The notes under the pieces were generated by a model. It saw only the letters and a list, made by a program, of their open reading frames with translations. It did no database searches and was not told the origin of the DNA. Source: Tetrapyrgos nigripes (lineage: Eukaryota; Basidiomycota; Agaricomycetes; Agaricales; Campanellaceae). Taken from it: 64,000 bases of DNA. Position numbers and translations under genes: made by a program. Shown piece after piece: positions 45,300 through 57,598 of the stretch. Numbering within the stretch: position 1 is the stretch's first letter; each line of letters begins with the position of its first letter. The stretch is from positions 124,001 through 188,000 of the forward strand of contig JAACJM010000162.1 in assembly GCA_013368315.1 (NCBI GenBank), given 5' to 3'.

Positions 45300-47685
45300 G
45301 ACCAAAGCAAGAGGGAAAAAAGAGAAGAAGGGAGGATGAAAAAAGGGAGGAAATGCTTAACGATGGCAAGTTGTGGCATCGATCTTTTAAGCAATGCACC
45401 TCAAAACGTTTTGAAGTTTGTAGGCAACTTCTCGCCGTTTTGTGAATCTGAGAGATTTTTTAGTAAGTCACCCTCCGCAGCACATACATAATGACGTTCC
45501 AAAGGCTTCTCCGCAGCACAGAATTGTGCTTAGCCTTCATGTAAGTACAACGAGCGGTGATGTCGATCGATACTACTTCAAAATTGGGAAATAAAGAGCA
45601 GAACTCGGAGTCTCCAGAATCTGGGCATGATTGTCGAATAAGTAGCCCTTGCGTTGAAGGGCTTTCGAGGACAAGTAGCGCGAGACGGCTATTCATATCG
45701 AAGAAGACCTTCAAACAGGAAGTGATCGCAGAATGGCCGGTTGAGAAGTTGGTTGTTTCACAATACGGAGGAGGAGGAGAATTCTATTACCCGGGCTGGG
45801 ATCAAGAGCTGTTGCGCCGGGGGTCCGGGAAGCGTCTGATAGATGTAGGTCTGTAAATCATGCTTCCCGGGATGATATAAACCAAGCAAGACGAGCTGGC
45901 GGTCGATCCACCCATGGCCAATTCCTACCACCGTTGCGGATACAGGCATGTACACTTACGGAAATGACATACCGTTCAGATCACAATGAAAGAATAGTAT
46001 TACAGCCTGTGTAGGTTTGTGAAGTTTTTACCTGGCGACAAATGTGCCGAAAGGTTGAAGGAATGTCTGATACAAAGAGGCATAACCAAGGCATAACGCA
46101 CCACGCCGCTGGAAAAGGGTAGAGAATGATAAAGCAGTGGATATCGAGACATGGAGGGAAGGACACAGTCAGACCGTCACTTTTGACCTCTCCTTCTCAA
46201 CGGATGAGGAAACAACCGCGATCTCCAAGTCTTCCCCAAGAGATGACCGAGCTAGTACTCGCATACGTCATCGTCGACCCACGGTCACTATGGTGCACAG
46301 CACTTAGTCACCGCTACTTTGCCATTGGGAGTCGGGCAGCCGCAAAAAATTCGAAGCCCCGACTCCTCCAAAGGAGAAGGAGGGTTTTGTGGGAATCGAA
46401 TGGCATCAAATGCGTATGTGAGAGATATCCCCGAGTCCCACACGGTATCATATCGATCATCGATGTACTCCTGTCTTTCAGTATCTCTCCTCGCAACTTG
46501 TCCCCACCATGCCCCATCGTTGCTCTGCTGTCTACGGCTGATTACGATAGTGATACTGTGCGGCTGACTCGGAATCACAATCTACTGGATCTTCCTTCTT
46601 TGAAAGCAGTATATACTATGCTGATTTTGCGGCCTTAAGCAGACTGGCTACACTCTTGGGGTATCAAGTCACTTCGTATCAAGGATATGTGCAAAAATGG
46701 TTCCATTGTTGCTTTATTGTCTCATTAAAGTCTTGCTCTGCCAGTGCTTCATCTACTACGGCATGTGGAAGCACTCTCTAGAAGAATTGCCTTTGGGTAT
46801 TGTTCCGCCTTCTGAGCCAGCATTTCTTACCAAAGCTGCCGTCTTTTCCTTATACCTTGACTATCTATACTCATTCCCTGCTGCCGAATGTATTCACACT
46901 TCCCAGTATTTCTCTTCCCTCTTTAAATGATTCAAACTGTAATGTTGAAATTTTCTTTGAACTCTGTAATCGTCTGTCCAAACCTGACACCAAAGTTAGA
47001 CATGATATCGCTCCAACCTATAGGCTTCACAGGGAAGATCGGACACGGTCTCGAAGAGTAAATGTTGGATTTGTCCCATAACCCTTTCGACGGCTTTTTT
47101 GAACGAGTTGATCATCACGATAGTGACGCTGAACGAGGACGCTGAGACAACTAGATCTTGAAGTAGAATACATTAACAAATGGAAACAGACCTTACCCAC
47201 CATACTTATCTCCCCATTCTGCGTACGTCCGTCTCCACTCAATCTCCACTCGTATGAACATTGAGGAAGGAAGATTACCAATCTAAAAGCACTATGGGGG
47301 ACAGAGAGGCAATGGAGTAGTACTTTGTTTGGCTAGAAAAAAAGCAGCAGAAAGCGAAGGTAGAACCAAGAGAGCTGTAGTGATAGTGGGATGAACAACA
47401 TGTTGACAACATGATGCAGAACTTCGACTTTGGTATTGTTGTTCAGTGTTCATTTATGAGATCGGAGAAAGCCAAAATCCAGTATAGGTCCCTAAGTACT
47501 TGTTAAACTGACAGAATGTGAGCGCCAGTATGTAGCTCAATCGTTTGATGCGTGGTGCACGAATGGTGCAACTGTAAAAGGTGGATATTGTCACAGTCAC
47601 AGCTAGTCACAGCAAATTTGACCTCTCGGAGTCCCTACGCACGGTGCGCACAAGTCGCTCGTACTTGCACGACCCATCTCTGCGG
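45300..47685. other. long intergenic region with unassigned open frames
   Basis: No gene I can support firmly. A plus-strand frame at about 45560-45856 (MSIDTTSKLGNKEQ... ending RGSGKRLIDVGL) is anonymous. The frame at 46126-46638 is listed separately. The last part is the upstream region of the Mg2+ channel gene. Confidence 0.35.
46126..46638 (+). CDS. hypothetical protein, possible F-box remnant
   Basis: A 170-codon uninterrupted frame. Residues about 36-66 (SLPQEMTELVLAYVIVDPRS, then LWCTALSHRYF) resemble the opening of an F-box domain: Leu-Pro-x-Glu, hydrophobic positions, later Leu...C..LSHR. Nothing downstream resembles LRR or other known domains. It may be the first exon of a small F-box protein, a relic or chance. 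No clear introns or neighbours in support. Confidence 0.28.
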   Translation: MIKQWISRHGGKDTVRPSLLTSPSQRMRKQPRSPSLPQEMTELVLAYVIVDPRSLWCTALSHRYFAIGSRAAAKNSKPRLLQRRRRVLWESNGIKCVCERYPRVPHGIISIIDVLLSFSISPRNLSPPCPIVALLSTADYDSDTVRLTRNHNLLDLPSLKAVYTMLILRP

Positions 47686-49717
47686 ATGCATACTGGGTTG
47701 TTCTGGAACACTACCTTGTGCAATGTAAAGGTCGTCTCTTGTAGCGTTTCCGCTAAACCGCAAATTACGGGATCCGGAGCGACAAAAATTTTGGCGAGAT
47801 ACCTCTCAAATGGAATACGAGGGCAATTGAGGCTCGGAGGTGTCTATGAGAGCTTGAGAAGACCGAGGCTGCTGGGGCCATGTTTGTCGGGACTGGAAGG
47901 GATACCGGGGATGGGATTTGGGGCGGGGAGAAGGACCGCGTTTTGGTCTGCAAGATCCAGAGAACCGGATTCGAGGACTCCGACGCAACAAGAGGAAGAG
48001 GCTGGAAAAGCTGCAATTTTGGATAAGGTGATGAAGGGGAGGCAGCCTACAGATCTTATGCTGAGATGTGAGTTGCTTTACAGTTTTTTTTTCTCTAGCT
48101 GATTTTTTTTTGTGTCGCGTTTTGCCAGGTACTATCTTGGACAAGGATGGTAAATGACCTGTCCGTTCTTTCTCGAAGATTGAGATACTAATGATATATT
48201 TCACTTTTCGCAGGAAATGTTACAACTATCTCTGGTCAGTTCAAGAAAGCGGAATTAAGTGCTGAGCATCAGTTAAATGTGCGTATACTCATTGCTCTTC
48301 GGGTTTCCTCGAGAGCTGAAAAATTTGACCTTAATGCAGCCCCGGGACCTACGCAAAATCGACTCCAGAGTCCCCAATCTCGTTCCTACAATCCTAGTCA
48401 GAAAACACGCGTTCTTGGTGTGTACTTGATGTCATCCACAGATGCAACTGACCACTCATCTCGACTTCGTTCTTTCTACAGGTCAACATACTACACATCC
48501 GAGCCCTCGTCAAAGCAGATACGGTTGTGCTATTCGATACCTATGGTTCCGCCGATTCCAGGCTTCATTCAGTGTTTTTGTATCATCTGGAGGTAAATCC
48601 TTATGCTTGAAAGAGTTGTACGTGCCGGCTTAACGTACCTCCCTCATTCTTCCACTCCAACAGCACAACCTCAAATCCAAATCCACCGGTCTACCCTACG
48701 AATTCCGCGCTCTCGACTCCATCCTCCTCTCCGTTCTCAGTGCACTCGAAGCCGAGCTCGTCTTCGTCCGTAACCTTGTCGGAGGGTTGTTAGCCGAGAT
48801 GGAAGATGACATAGACCATGATAGGTTTAAGAGACTGCTTCACTACTCTCGAAGACTAGCTGGGTTTCAGAGTAGAGCCAAGTTGGTCGGGGAGGCGTTG
48901 GAGGAGATATTGAGACAGGATGATGATTTGGATGGGATGTATTTGAGTGATAAGAAGAATGGGATTGAGAAGAATGGAGAGCATGAGGATTTAGAGGTGC
49001 TTTTGGAGGGGTATGAGAAGCAGGTGGAGGAAATTGTGAATGAGGTTGGGAATATAGAGGTGAAGTTGGGTCTTTTGTCAGATAAGCAAGGACACCGTGC
49101 TGACACTGTCTCTATCTCTGATTTATTTCTATTTCTAAAGACAAACGTACAATCTACTCAAGAAATAGTTGAACTTATCTTAGACTCAAATCGTAATGCT
49201 TTGTTATCTTTGGATTTGCAGGTACGTTTGCAATGTTCCGCTACTTCTTCGCATGGTCTCGCTCTAACATTTTTTTTGCAGATGTCTATAGCTACCTTCG
49301 GTGTAGGTACTGGAGCCTTAATTGCTGGATTGTTCGGTATGAACGTGAGTACTACTTTCTACCTTTCTGTCCCGCATCTTCTTCCATTACTAACTCTCCA
49401 ACCAACTCATTGAACCACTCTCCAACCACAACCACCCACAGCTCCAAAACCACATGGAATCCCACCCCTACGCCTTTTATGGTATATCTGCTTTAGCAGG
49501 CTTTGCAGCCTTTATCGCCATATTCTCTGGGTTTAGAAAACTAATGCGTATCAAGAGAGTTGGCTTATCTACCTCTTCGGCTTCGCACACTGGGTTTGGG
49601 AGCAGGTCGTCGAAGGGTAAATGTAAAGACGCTGGAGAAGAGAAGAGGAGAGGATGGTTGAGATTGCCTTTACCGTTGAGAAGAAGAGGCTCGGGGTGGG
49701 AAGGGTGGGGATTTTAG
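47686..49717 (+). CDS. MRS2: Mrs2/CorA-type mitochondrial magnesium channel
   Basis: Conducts Mg2+ across the mitochondrial inner membrane as a pentamer. I start at the ATG at 47686 (MHTGLFWNTTLCNVKVV), which gives a basic, acid-poor presequence. Exons run 47686-48067, 48129-48149, 48214 onward, with PRDLRKIDSRVPNLVPTILV, NILHIRALVKADTVVLFD, HNLKSKSTGLPYEFRALDSI and LLSVLSALEAELVFVRNLV building the N-terminal domain and long helix. The two transmembrane helices follow: MSIATFGVGTGALIAGLFGM with the invariant GMN selectivity motif, then HPYAFYGISALAGFAAFIAI. The tail is long and basic (SGFRKLMRIKRVG; LRLPLPLRRRGSG), facing the matrix. I place an intron from about 49060 to 49140, before TNVQSTQEIVELIL. 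It could equally be the LPE10 paralogue. Confidence 0.88.
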
Positions 49718-50875
49718 TTGTGGAGGACCCTAGACCGGAGGTGTACCATGTTCTGTGACTCCCTAGATTGACTAGAGGATCCAGATGGCAGAAGGCGACG
49801 AGTTTGCCTTGGGTTCTTTTCGCCTATTCGGGTTCGTCGAGAAGAAGGTTCCCGACCCGTGCATGGGACGAATTAGAGATTGCTACAACTTGAAATGTGG
49901 TCGCTCTCGTCCCTGTACACGCCGAGTCTTACTTCGACTTTGTGACTCAGTGCAGAACCCCTTGGATGGCAATTTTCGGGTACATTATGTACCCTGCTTT
50001 GCTCTTGCACTGTTGCTCCAGTGCAAACCCCAGCTCACAGATTGTACTTCGCGTACGCTAGATGGTATTTTACCAGTACTCATCTCAATGACATCTCATC
50101 CGTTATCCATTTCTTCCTTTGAAGATGCATAATTTTCCGAAGTGTGTATCTTCATTGCCTCCTTGTTATGCATATGGGCTGCATGGAACCCTTTGGAAAG
50201 ATTGTGCCTGGCCGTCTTGGTTCTCGTCGATGGCGACTTCCTACTTTCTTGTGCTACGGTAGGCCGCAGACCACACGTGCATGTCTAGTACTTCTCTTTC
50301 ATTGCGGTTGGCGAGATATCCGGTTAGAAAAGCCTTCCAACTTACGAACGTGCCTCTGAACAATGCCATCGATGAAGTTGTATTATTACCTCTGTATCTA
50401 CCCCCCACCGTCCTCAAAATGTCTCAAATTTGTACAGTCCATCTGGAACAGCAACGACAAAATTTTAGCAAATTTCTGGCCATTTTGAGAATGAGAGACA
50501 CGAGGAAAGGGTACGCTTAGATAGAAGGTGGATTTGGCGGAATGGTTACCCACGTTTGTATAAGCTGACTGACGTCGGAATGACTCCTCGTATTTACCTT
50601 CCTCCGGACTTTTGCTGCTTATCTCTGCTCTCTCATCTCCACGGCTTCCTTATTTCGTTCTTCAGCACCTCCAAATTCCTTCAAACTAACTCCAACGAGC
50701 ATCTAAACCATCCCTACTTTTCATCCAAATACAAGTTTAGCAAAGAGCTAGATTTGTATCCCAATTTTCGACTTTTTCGACTAGTAGTCCCAAAACTACT
50801 AGTTCTCTGTCGTTCGTTGAAGTTTGACGGGGTCTCTCCACCGTCAACCAGCGGCGGCAACCAACCCTTTACTGC
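49718..50875. other. intergenic region
   Basis: No supported gene. A plus-strand open frame at 49785-50132 (MAEGDEFALGSFRLFGFVEK) has no recognisable domain and a Cys-rich, untypical composition. The final 200 bp form the leader of the following gene. Confidence 0.4.
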
Positions 50876-53800
50876 ATGACCAGCGGCACCGGCAATACTA
50901 CTCTTCTCCATGCTTACATCCACCTTCGCAGTCAACAAGCCTTTCAGCGGGTGGTTGGGCAGGTTTCTTCTGCGCAACTCTCTGATTCCGGGATAACGCT
51001 CGCTACAAGTCCGAAGAGTCCCAAATCGAAACATAGAAAAGACAAGGATGACACTGTCGACGTCAATGCCAGAGATCCGCTGGGAAGGACGCCATTACAT
51101 TTGGCCGCAGCTATGACGGAGCCTTCGTCTGCTGAATATGTCAGGATGCTACTCAAGTGTCCGGGAATAAATGTAAACCTTCCGGATCGAGAGAGTGGAT
51201 GGACGGCTTTGCATAGGGCGATGTATGTTGGGAACTTGGGAGTGATGTGAGTGCTGGTATTTTCTTCAGTTTTGAGTAGTAGACTGATGGTCTACCAGCC
51301 TACTACTTCTTCAATACCCACATACAGACTCCTCAGCCAAGGATTATGAAGGATACACTGCTTTCGATTTGTACAACTCGACTATCCAAGGCACTCGTCC
51401 TCCTATTGGCACATTTATCGCACCTGCTACTTCTAGCAAAGACGCAGAACTGTTCACTTGGGGTACTAATCGGTACGTGTACTTCTTCTAGTCTTCTGGG
51501 TTATCTTCTTATCCAAGTGTTCTTTAACCCTATCTAGAAACGCATCTCTCGGTCACGGCGACACCTCGGACCGCACATATCCAGACCACGTCTCTGTTCC
51601 TCGTCCCTTGGCTGTAGGTGCACAACATGATGCAGCCAACACTAGTAGCACCACGCAATCTACCACGCAATCCAATATCAATATCCCAGTAGAACTTCGT
51701 TTCGCCAGGGCAGGTGTCAGACAAGTGAAGATGGGACGATTACACACGGCTGTGATATCTACATTCCCCAAAGGCGTTTCTCCTTCCTCAACTTCCTCAG
51801 GCGTCTCGCTTTGTGGGTTTGGATCCGGTGGTCGTCTTGGACTCACGCAGCATACGCAATATGCGTTGAGGCCTTTACCCTTTTCAGGGTCGGGGATAGG
51901 TTTGTCTGCTGCTGCGGCAGCGCAGAATCAGATGCCAGGGTCTGGTCAACAAGCACAGGGATATGGACATGGACCCGGGAGAGTTAAAATCATTTCGGTA
52001 GCTCTTGGTCAAGACCATACCCTCGCACTCTCAGCCGACGGGGAGGTATATTCATGGGGCCTCAATCGGTTCGCCCAACTAGGCTATGTCGTCGAGAGGG
52101 ATGATTCCGGTGTCATTTCCCATACCCATTCCGCTACTTTTCAAAGCCAGACGAGTGATGGGGATCCTTTCACATTGTTTTCTTCAGAGTTTACTACTGG
52201 AGGATCCTCGAGTTCAGGTTCCGAACAAATCCAGCTCACGCCGAGAAGGGTATACGGAGCATTGAAGAAAGAGTTTGTGGTTGGTGTTGCTGCGTGTAAG
52301 AGTGCGAGTGTTTGTTGGGTTAGGACGGGTGCTGGTGGAGCTGCGCCTGGGTCTCATGCAGGTGGTGGAACAACAGGCTCTGGAAGTGGGCTGGTAGGGG
52401 GGTCAGACGGTGGTAATGTGTACACCTGGGGATTGAATAGTGGGCAGTTGGGGTATGAGAGGACTGGGAGTGGAAATCAGCTCCAGGTGAGGATTTGTCC
52501 TCCTTTTTCAGTCTTTTTGTCGTTTTCTTTCTTTCTTACTGGAGGTTTGGAGTTTGTGTGCTAACACCGATATCTTTCAAGATCCAACCACGCAAGGTCA
52601 CCAAGATTACGAAACCCGTTGTACAGATTGCCCTTGGAGAAAGTGCGATGGTGTGTCTTTTGGGAGGAACTGGAGCGGGGAAGGGCGATGTCGTCATTGT
52701 CTGGGGCGATAGGACAGCTAGAGTGAAGTAAGTTGAATCTCCATGTTGTGTCTTTACTCTCTAATGCTAACATGCTCGTTCCAGCTTTCCGCTTCACACA
52801 TTCCCATCATCCATTACCCCATATCGTCCACCTCAAGCTCTCAAATCCACTCGTATCGTGAAGATCGTCTGCTCGGATGAAGCACCACCTGCGTGGTCTG
52901 CGTCTACCCTTTCTGCTCTTACGTCATCTACATCAGGACCAGCGACACCTTCACAACAGCCCTCATCATCGACTTCTCAGTTGACAAGGATGATGTTAGC
53001 CATGTCGACTAGCGAAAGGGACTCTACCACCGGCGGTACCGGTACTGGGGCTTCATCTTCGAATCTAGTCCACTTTGCATGTGTATCCGAAGGTGGTGAG
53101 GTGTTCGTATTTGGGGTACCTGGTGTTCCTCCTATTGGAGCTTTGGGTGCTTTTGGATCGTCCTCTTCATCGTCCATGGGGAACGATGGTTTTGGTTTTG
53201 GTGCAGATGGTGGGTTTAGTACCACGACTGGAGGAGGAGGCTCAAGTTCGGCGTCGAAGCTGGAAGCAATAGCCACCGGCAAATTGTTCAAGCCCCAGAG
53301 AGTCTGGGGATTGAAGAGGGGGTTGGTTGGGGCTGTTAGGGTAAGTTGCGGTAAAATCAAACACTAAGAGGGGAAGCAGTTTGCTAACCAGTCTTTTCCA
53401 TGCTAGGATGTTGCTATCGGAGCAGAAGGCTCGTTGATTGTATGCACTGACTCTGGTCATGTTTACGTCCGCTCGAGATCAAACGTTGTTGCTGCCTTTG
53501 ATTCAGGTGTTGGTGTTTCAAAGCCCTCTGCAAGTAGTCGACTCGGAGATGCTGGTGCTGGCGCTGGTGCCGGTAGCGGAGGTAGCAAATCACAGAAATT
53601 TATCCGTGTACCTTCTTTACAACGAATCGTTGGAGTTTGTGCGAGCAGTACTGGAGCGTTTGGTGCGTTGCGAGTGGATGTCGATGTCGAGGCAGTTGGG
53701 GATGCGAAGGATATGTTGTTGCAGAAGAGTGCAAAGGGTGAAGATGATGTGAAAGGATGGGATTTGGTGAGGGATATGAAGAATATCAGACCGTGGATGT

Positions 53801-56800
53801 GGGTTAAGAAGGTGGTTTCGCCGCTGGATAGAGAGTGGGTAGGAGTGGATGATGTCTTGAGAGCAGATGCTACTGCTACCCTCAATGCGGACAGTAGCGC
53901 GAAGATGGTTTCTGGAGGCAAGGCCGTTCTGAAGGAGAAGGATGAGGATGAAGATGAGGATGATAGCGAGATTGAGAGGGATGTGCGAACTCTAAAAGAG
54001 ATGTCTGGAGTGCTAGCGCGTGTGGTTTCTGCCAAATTTGATTCTCTGTGGGAGGAGAAAGGACGGCTGCCCTATGGGGCCGATGTCATGGTTTCTAGGG
54101 TGTCTTCTTCGACATCTGTTGCAAGCTCAGTCGGACAGAAGAAGGGAAAGAAGGCAAAAGCACTGGCGGCGTCCACGACCGACAATGTTGCCAAGATCAA
54201 GCCATTCACCGTCCCAGTACACAGAGTCATCTTGGCTGCACGGTGCAGAGTTTTGCGGAACGCCCTTTCTTCGACTAAGGATGTGATAATCCAGGACTCG
54301 GCCTCCTCGGTCAGCATTCGGGTTTTCAACACAACTTCGAAATCCTCCGCCATCGAAACACGGCGACAGGTAGAGTTTTCAGTTGTGCATCCCTTGGCGA
54401 TCCTCATTTTACTGGAGTACCTCTACACCGATGATTTCGTGGCTATTTGGGATCGTCGAGTTGCGGAAGCGTTGGATTTTGGCAGCATCAGTCACTCGAG
54501 AGAGTTTGTCACAATTATGAAGGAGTGTCTTGTGTCTCCCTCACTGGCATCGGAAATCAAGTGCGACCTTCAATCTCTTGGACGGTTGCTTGACTTGCCA
54601 GAGTTTTTGCGTGGCATGGAGAGCTCTGTCAAGAAGCCGATGGCGTTGACGCTGCGCAAGGATCTGGAAACCCTGTTCTGGGGAGTTAAACATAATAACG
54701 AGTTGCCTGGTGCTCTCAAGACACGCGTGGACGCTTCACCAGCCACACATCCGGACATCGTCCTACAGCTGGCTGAAGGGAAGGAGGTTTACATGCATTC
54801 TGCTATTCTGAGGGCTCGTTCGGTGTACTTTGAGGATTTTTTGGGAGACGAAGAATGGACACGGAATAGATGGAACGAGGATGAAAGGTTGTTGAGGATT
54901 GATCTGAAGCATATGCGGTGGTCCGTAATGGAGTATGTGACTCGTTGGATGTGCTGTGGAATTGAGGAAGGAGTGTTTGGATCTCTCAGTGAGTCACGTC
55001 GGTATCTCTTCATGATTGTTATCTGATTTTTTGGCAGGTTTTGCAAACTCGGTAGACGAAGTCTTGGAGTTCCTGTTTGAAGTCATTGCCAGTGCTGTAG
55101 GTCAAATTGTAAAGATCTTTTTGAAGACAGTTACTCATATGGAGAACATATGACAGAATGAACTTCTCCTGTCGCCTCTGGTCCTGCTCGCGTCATCAAT
55201 GATCCTCAAGTTCTTGAAGATCTCTAATGCATGTTATATCCTCACCGAAGCTTCTCACTATCATGCCTATCCTCTCGTCGCGTCTGTACAGAACTATATC
55301 TCTTGTAACCTGGAGACATTTTTGGAGTGTCGTATGCTTGAGGATCTCAGCCCCACAGTCATCAAGCAACTCTCTACTTTCATTCGTTCCAAGCAGGAGG
55401 AGAAAGCTTTTTTTGTGCGCGGTGGTGCACTTGTCAAGCGTGCATTGGAGATTTGGAAAGACTGGGTCGAGAAAGAGGACATTCCTGGGATCATTATACC
55501 TAGCACCACATCACAGAAGAAGGAACGAGAGAGGAGGGTCTCGCAAACTACGAAACACTCACCTTCCTCCCCGTCACACTTCTCAATGACAACCATGGGT
55601 AAACAGAGGGAGGTACATGTTACTATGCAAGGCAGTCCTATTCTGAGACCCAAGGCGTCTGGCAGTCCAATCATTAAACCCAAGACTTCAAGCAGTCCAC
55701 TCATCAAGTCCAAAGGCGATGCAGACGAAATCTTCGACATGGACGATATGGATATTGGCCCACCTTCTCTTCCAGTGGAAAGGCCACCCATGACGTGGAA
55801 GACATCGTCGACGCCTCGGTATGTCATAGTTTACTATTCACAGTGCTTTGTCCTCATGTGTATCCATAGCGTGGACATGCGAGCTGTGATGGCAGAAGCA
55901 GCTTCGAGTTCTGACACTTCGCGCCCCAATCCTGTCTACGTACCTCCTCGTGGCTCCCCTGGCTCTTCTCTGAACCCTGAAACACCGTTCAGCTCTCTTA
56001 GAATGCGCCAGAAGCCTTCCGCTCAGGGTAGCTTATCAGGTGCATTTGATGGACCAGCGACACCTCCTAATCGTCCTGTGGGCTCATCCTGGAAGGCGAC
56101 CGCAACCCAGTCACCCAATCAAGCGTCTTCGTCCCCTGCCGTTCAAGCGAAAGACTCACCACCGCCAATGGCTGCATCTCGGTTAAGAGATCCTGCATCT
56201 ACTCCGCGAGTGCAACCAGGACAGGCTAGTCTGGGTCCTGTCTTCACCCCTTATAGACAACCAGTGTCTAAACCGAGCCCTAATCTTCCTCGTCGTACCT
56301 CGTATGTTTGATTTTTTGTTGTTCTTCTTTTCAGAAGATTTACTTTTTCTGCAGAAGCAATACCACTAAAGCATGGGCTCCAGCACCCGTGCATGAACCA
56401 ATTGCACAGAGTACTGCTGGGATGTCGTTTGTAGCCATCCAGCAGCTCCAGTTGGAACAAGGTGCTGAGGTGACGAAGGATAAACGCTCCCTGCTCGAGA
56501 TACAGCAAGAAGAACAAGCGAAGAGAGAAGAAGAGGAGTTTTTGAAATGGTGGGAGGCAGAAGAGGAAAGGGTTAGATTGGAGACAGAAGCTGCACTGAG
56601 GATGTCTATGGAAGCTTCGACGTCCAGAGGAGGCTCAGGTAGTGGGAGGAAGGGCAGAGGCAACAATCAGAGCCAGAGACCTCGGAAAACAAAGGCTGCC
56701 AAGGACTCTGGACCATCAGTGAAACCCGAAAATAGTGCGAGCACGGGTGCAGGTAATACTAATAGAGGGGGGTCTAAAGGGAAGAAAGGTCCTCGGTCGT

Positions 56801-56802
56801 AA
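50876..56802 (+). CDS. ankyrin/RCC1/BTB protein, IBTK/Btb3-like cullin-3 adaptor
   Basis: A very large protein (about 1700-1800 residues). Domain order: ankyrin repeats (VNARDPLGRTPLHLAAAM; ESGWTALHRAMYVGNLGV; KDYEGYTAFDLYN), then RCC1-type blades (AELFTWGTNRNASLGHGD; VSLCGFGSGGRLGL; VALGQDHTLALSADGEVYSW; GNVYTWGLNSGQLG; IGAEGSLIVCTDSGHVYV). Two BTB/POZ domains follow: FTVPVHRVILAARCRVLRNA with LLEYLYTDDF, and PDIVLQLAEGKEVYMHSAIL with VYFEDFLGDEEW. The rest is a helical BACK-like segment (SNACYILTEASHYHAYPLVA), a long Ser/Pro-rich disordered region and a charged coiled coil (LLEIQQEEQAKREEEEFLKW). This exact order is that of human IBTK and the fission-yeast Btb3 class, proposed substrate adaptors of Cul3 ubiquitin ligases. 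The first intron is 51247-51298. I found no break; exon edges in the disordered part are approximate. Confidence 0.83.
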
Positions 56803-57598
56803 TCTTCAGGTGTTATTTCCTCTACATATCATTATTGACGTTTTCGTCGACGTACAGTTATGCGTATCTATAATGATTGCAGAATATGTACAGTAGTGCT
56901 ATAATTGTAAATGGGTCTTTGTAGATTGGCCTTCGTTGTATCCTAGACAATACTTAGAACGTTTTAACATTCCTAGATAATATGAAGAACTTTGCGATTC
57001 AGATCAACGTTGACGCTAGGATGTCCGATTTGGTCCCATAAGAGAGAGACATAAGGCAAGTTTTCAAAACGTCTTGAAGCACTTTCATCACGCTTCTCAA
57101 AAGAGAGATACTTCAGTTTCCCGCGGGTGGGACCACACACGAAAAGGTCAATTTGTACATAGGAAAGCAAGTCATCGGAATTGCTTGTCCCCGAGGCTAT
57201 CAAAACTCGCCTAAAGCAGGTTTCCAGATCCAGGCTGTTCTGACCAGAGTCTTGCAAGTAAAAGACAAAAGGGACTAGGGAATGATTCGTTAGTTCTGGA
57301 GCTGCATCCATAGATGCACGCTTCTGGGCTGCAGAAGTGGATTTCGGTGGGGTAACGGAACGGCTTAGAGAAGGCTGCGGCCAGGGGCAAAGGTATTAGG
57401 CAGAAGTACGTCGTCGTCGAAATTCAAGTTATGTGTGACCTCACGCGGGCTTGAATACACAAGTCATACACATGAATTCTCATCATAGCAGCGAAAAACT
57501 TCAGAAAGGACAGAATTTACGATGATCAAAAGACAGACATACACAAGTAGGGTGCATTCCGTATCTATACACCAACAGCCAAGGGGAAGACGCGGGGT
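56803..57598. other. intergenic region between convergent genes
   Basis: A minus-strand open frame at 56973-57311 (MDAAPELTNHSLVPFVFYLQ, 112 codons) is anonymous but could be the last exon of a small F-box-like protein. The duplicated block containing the aldo-keto reductase begins at about 57380. Confidence 0.35.

Noticed and set aside
46697..47081. Short plus-strand frames downstream of the possible F-box remnant
   Set aside because: No domain, no consistent splicing, composition like intergenic sequence.
49785..50132. 115-codon plus-strand frame
   Set aside because: Cys-rich but no recognisable motif or start context; chance open frame cannot be excluded.
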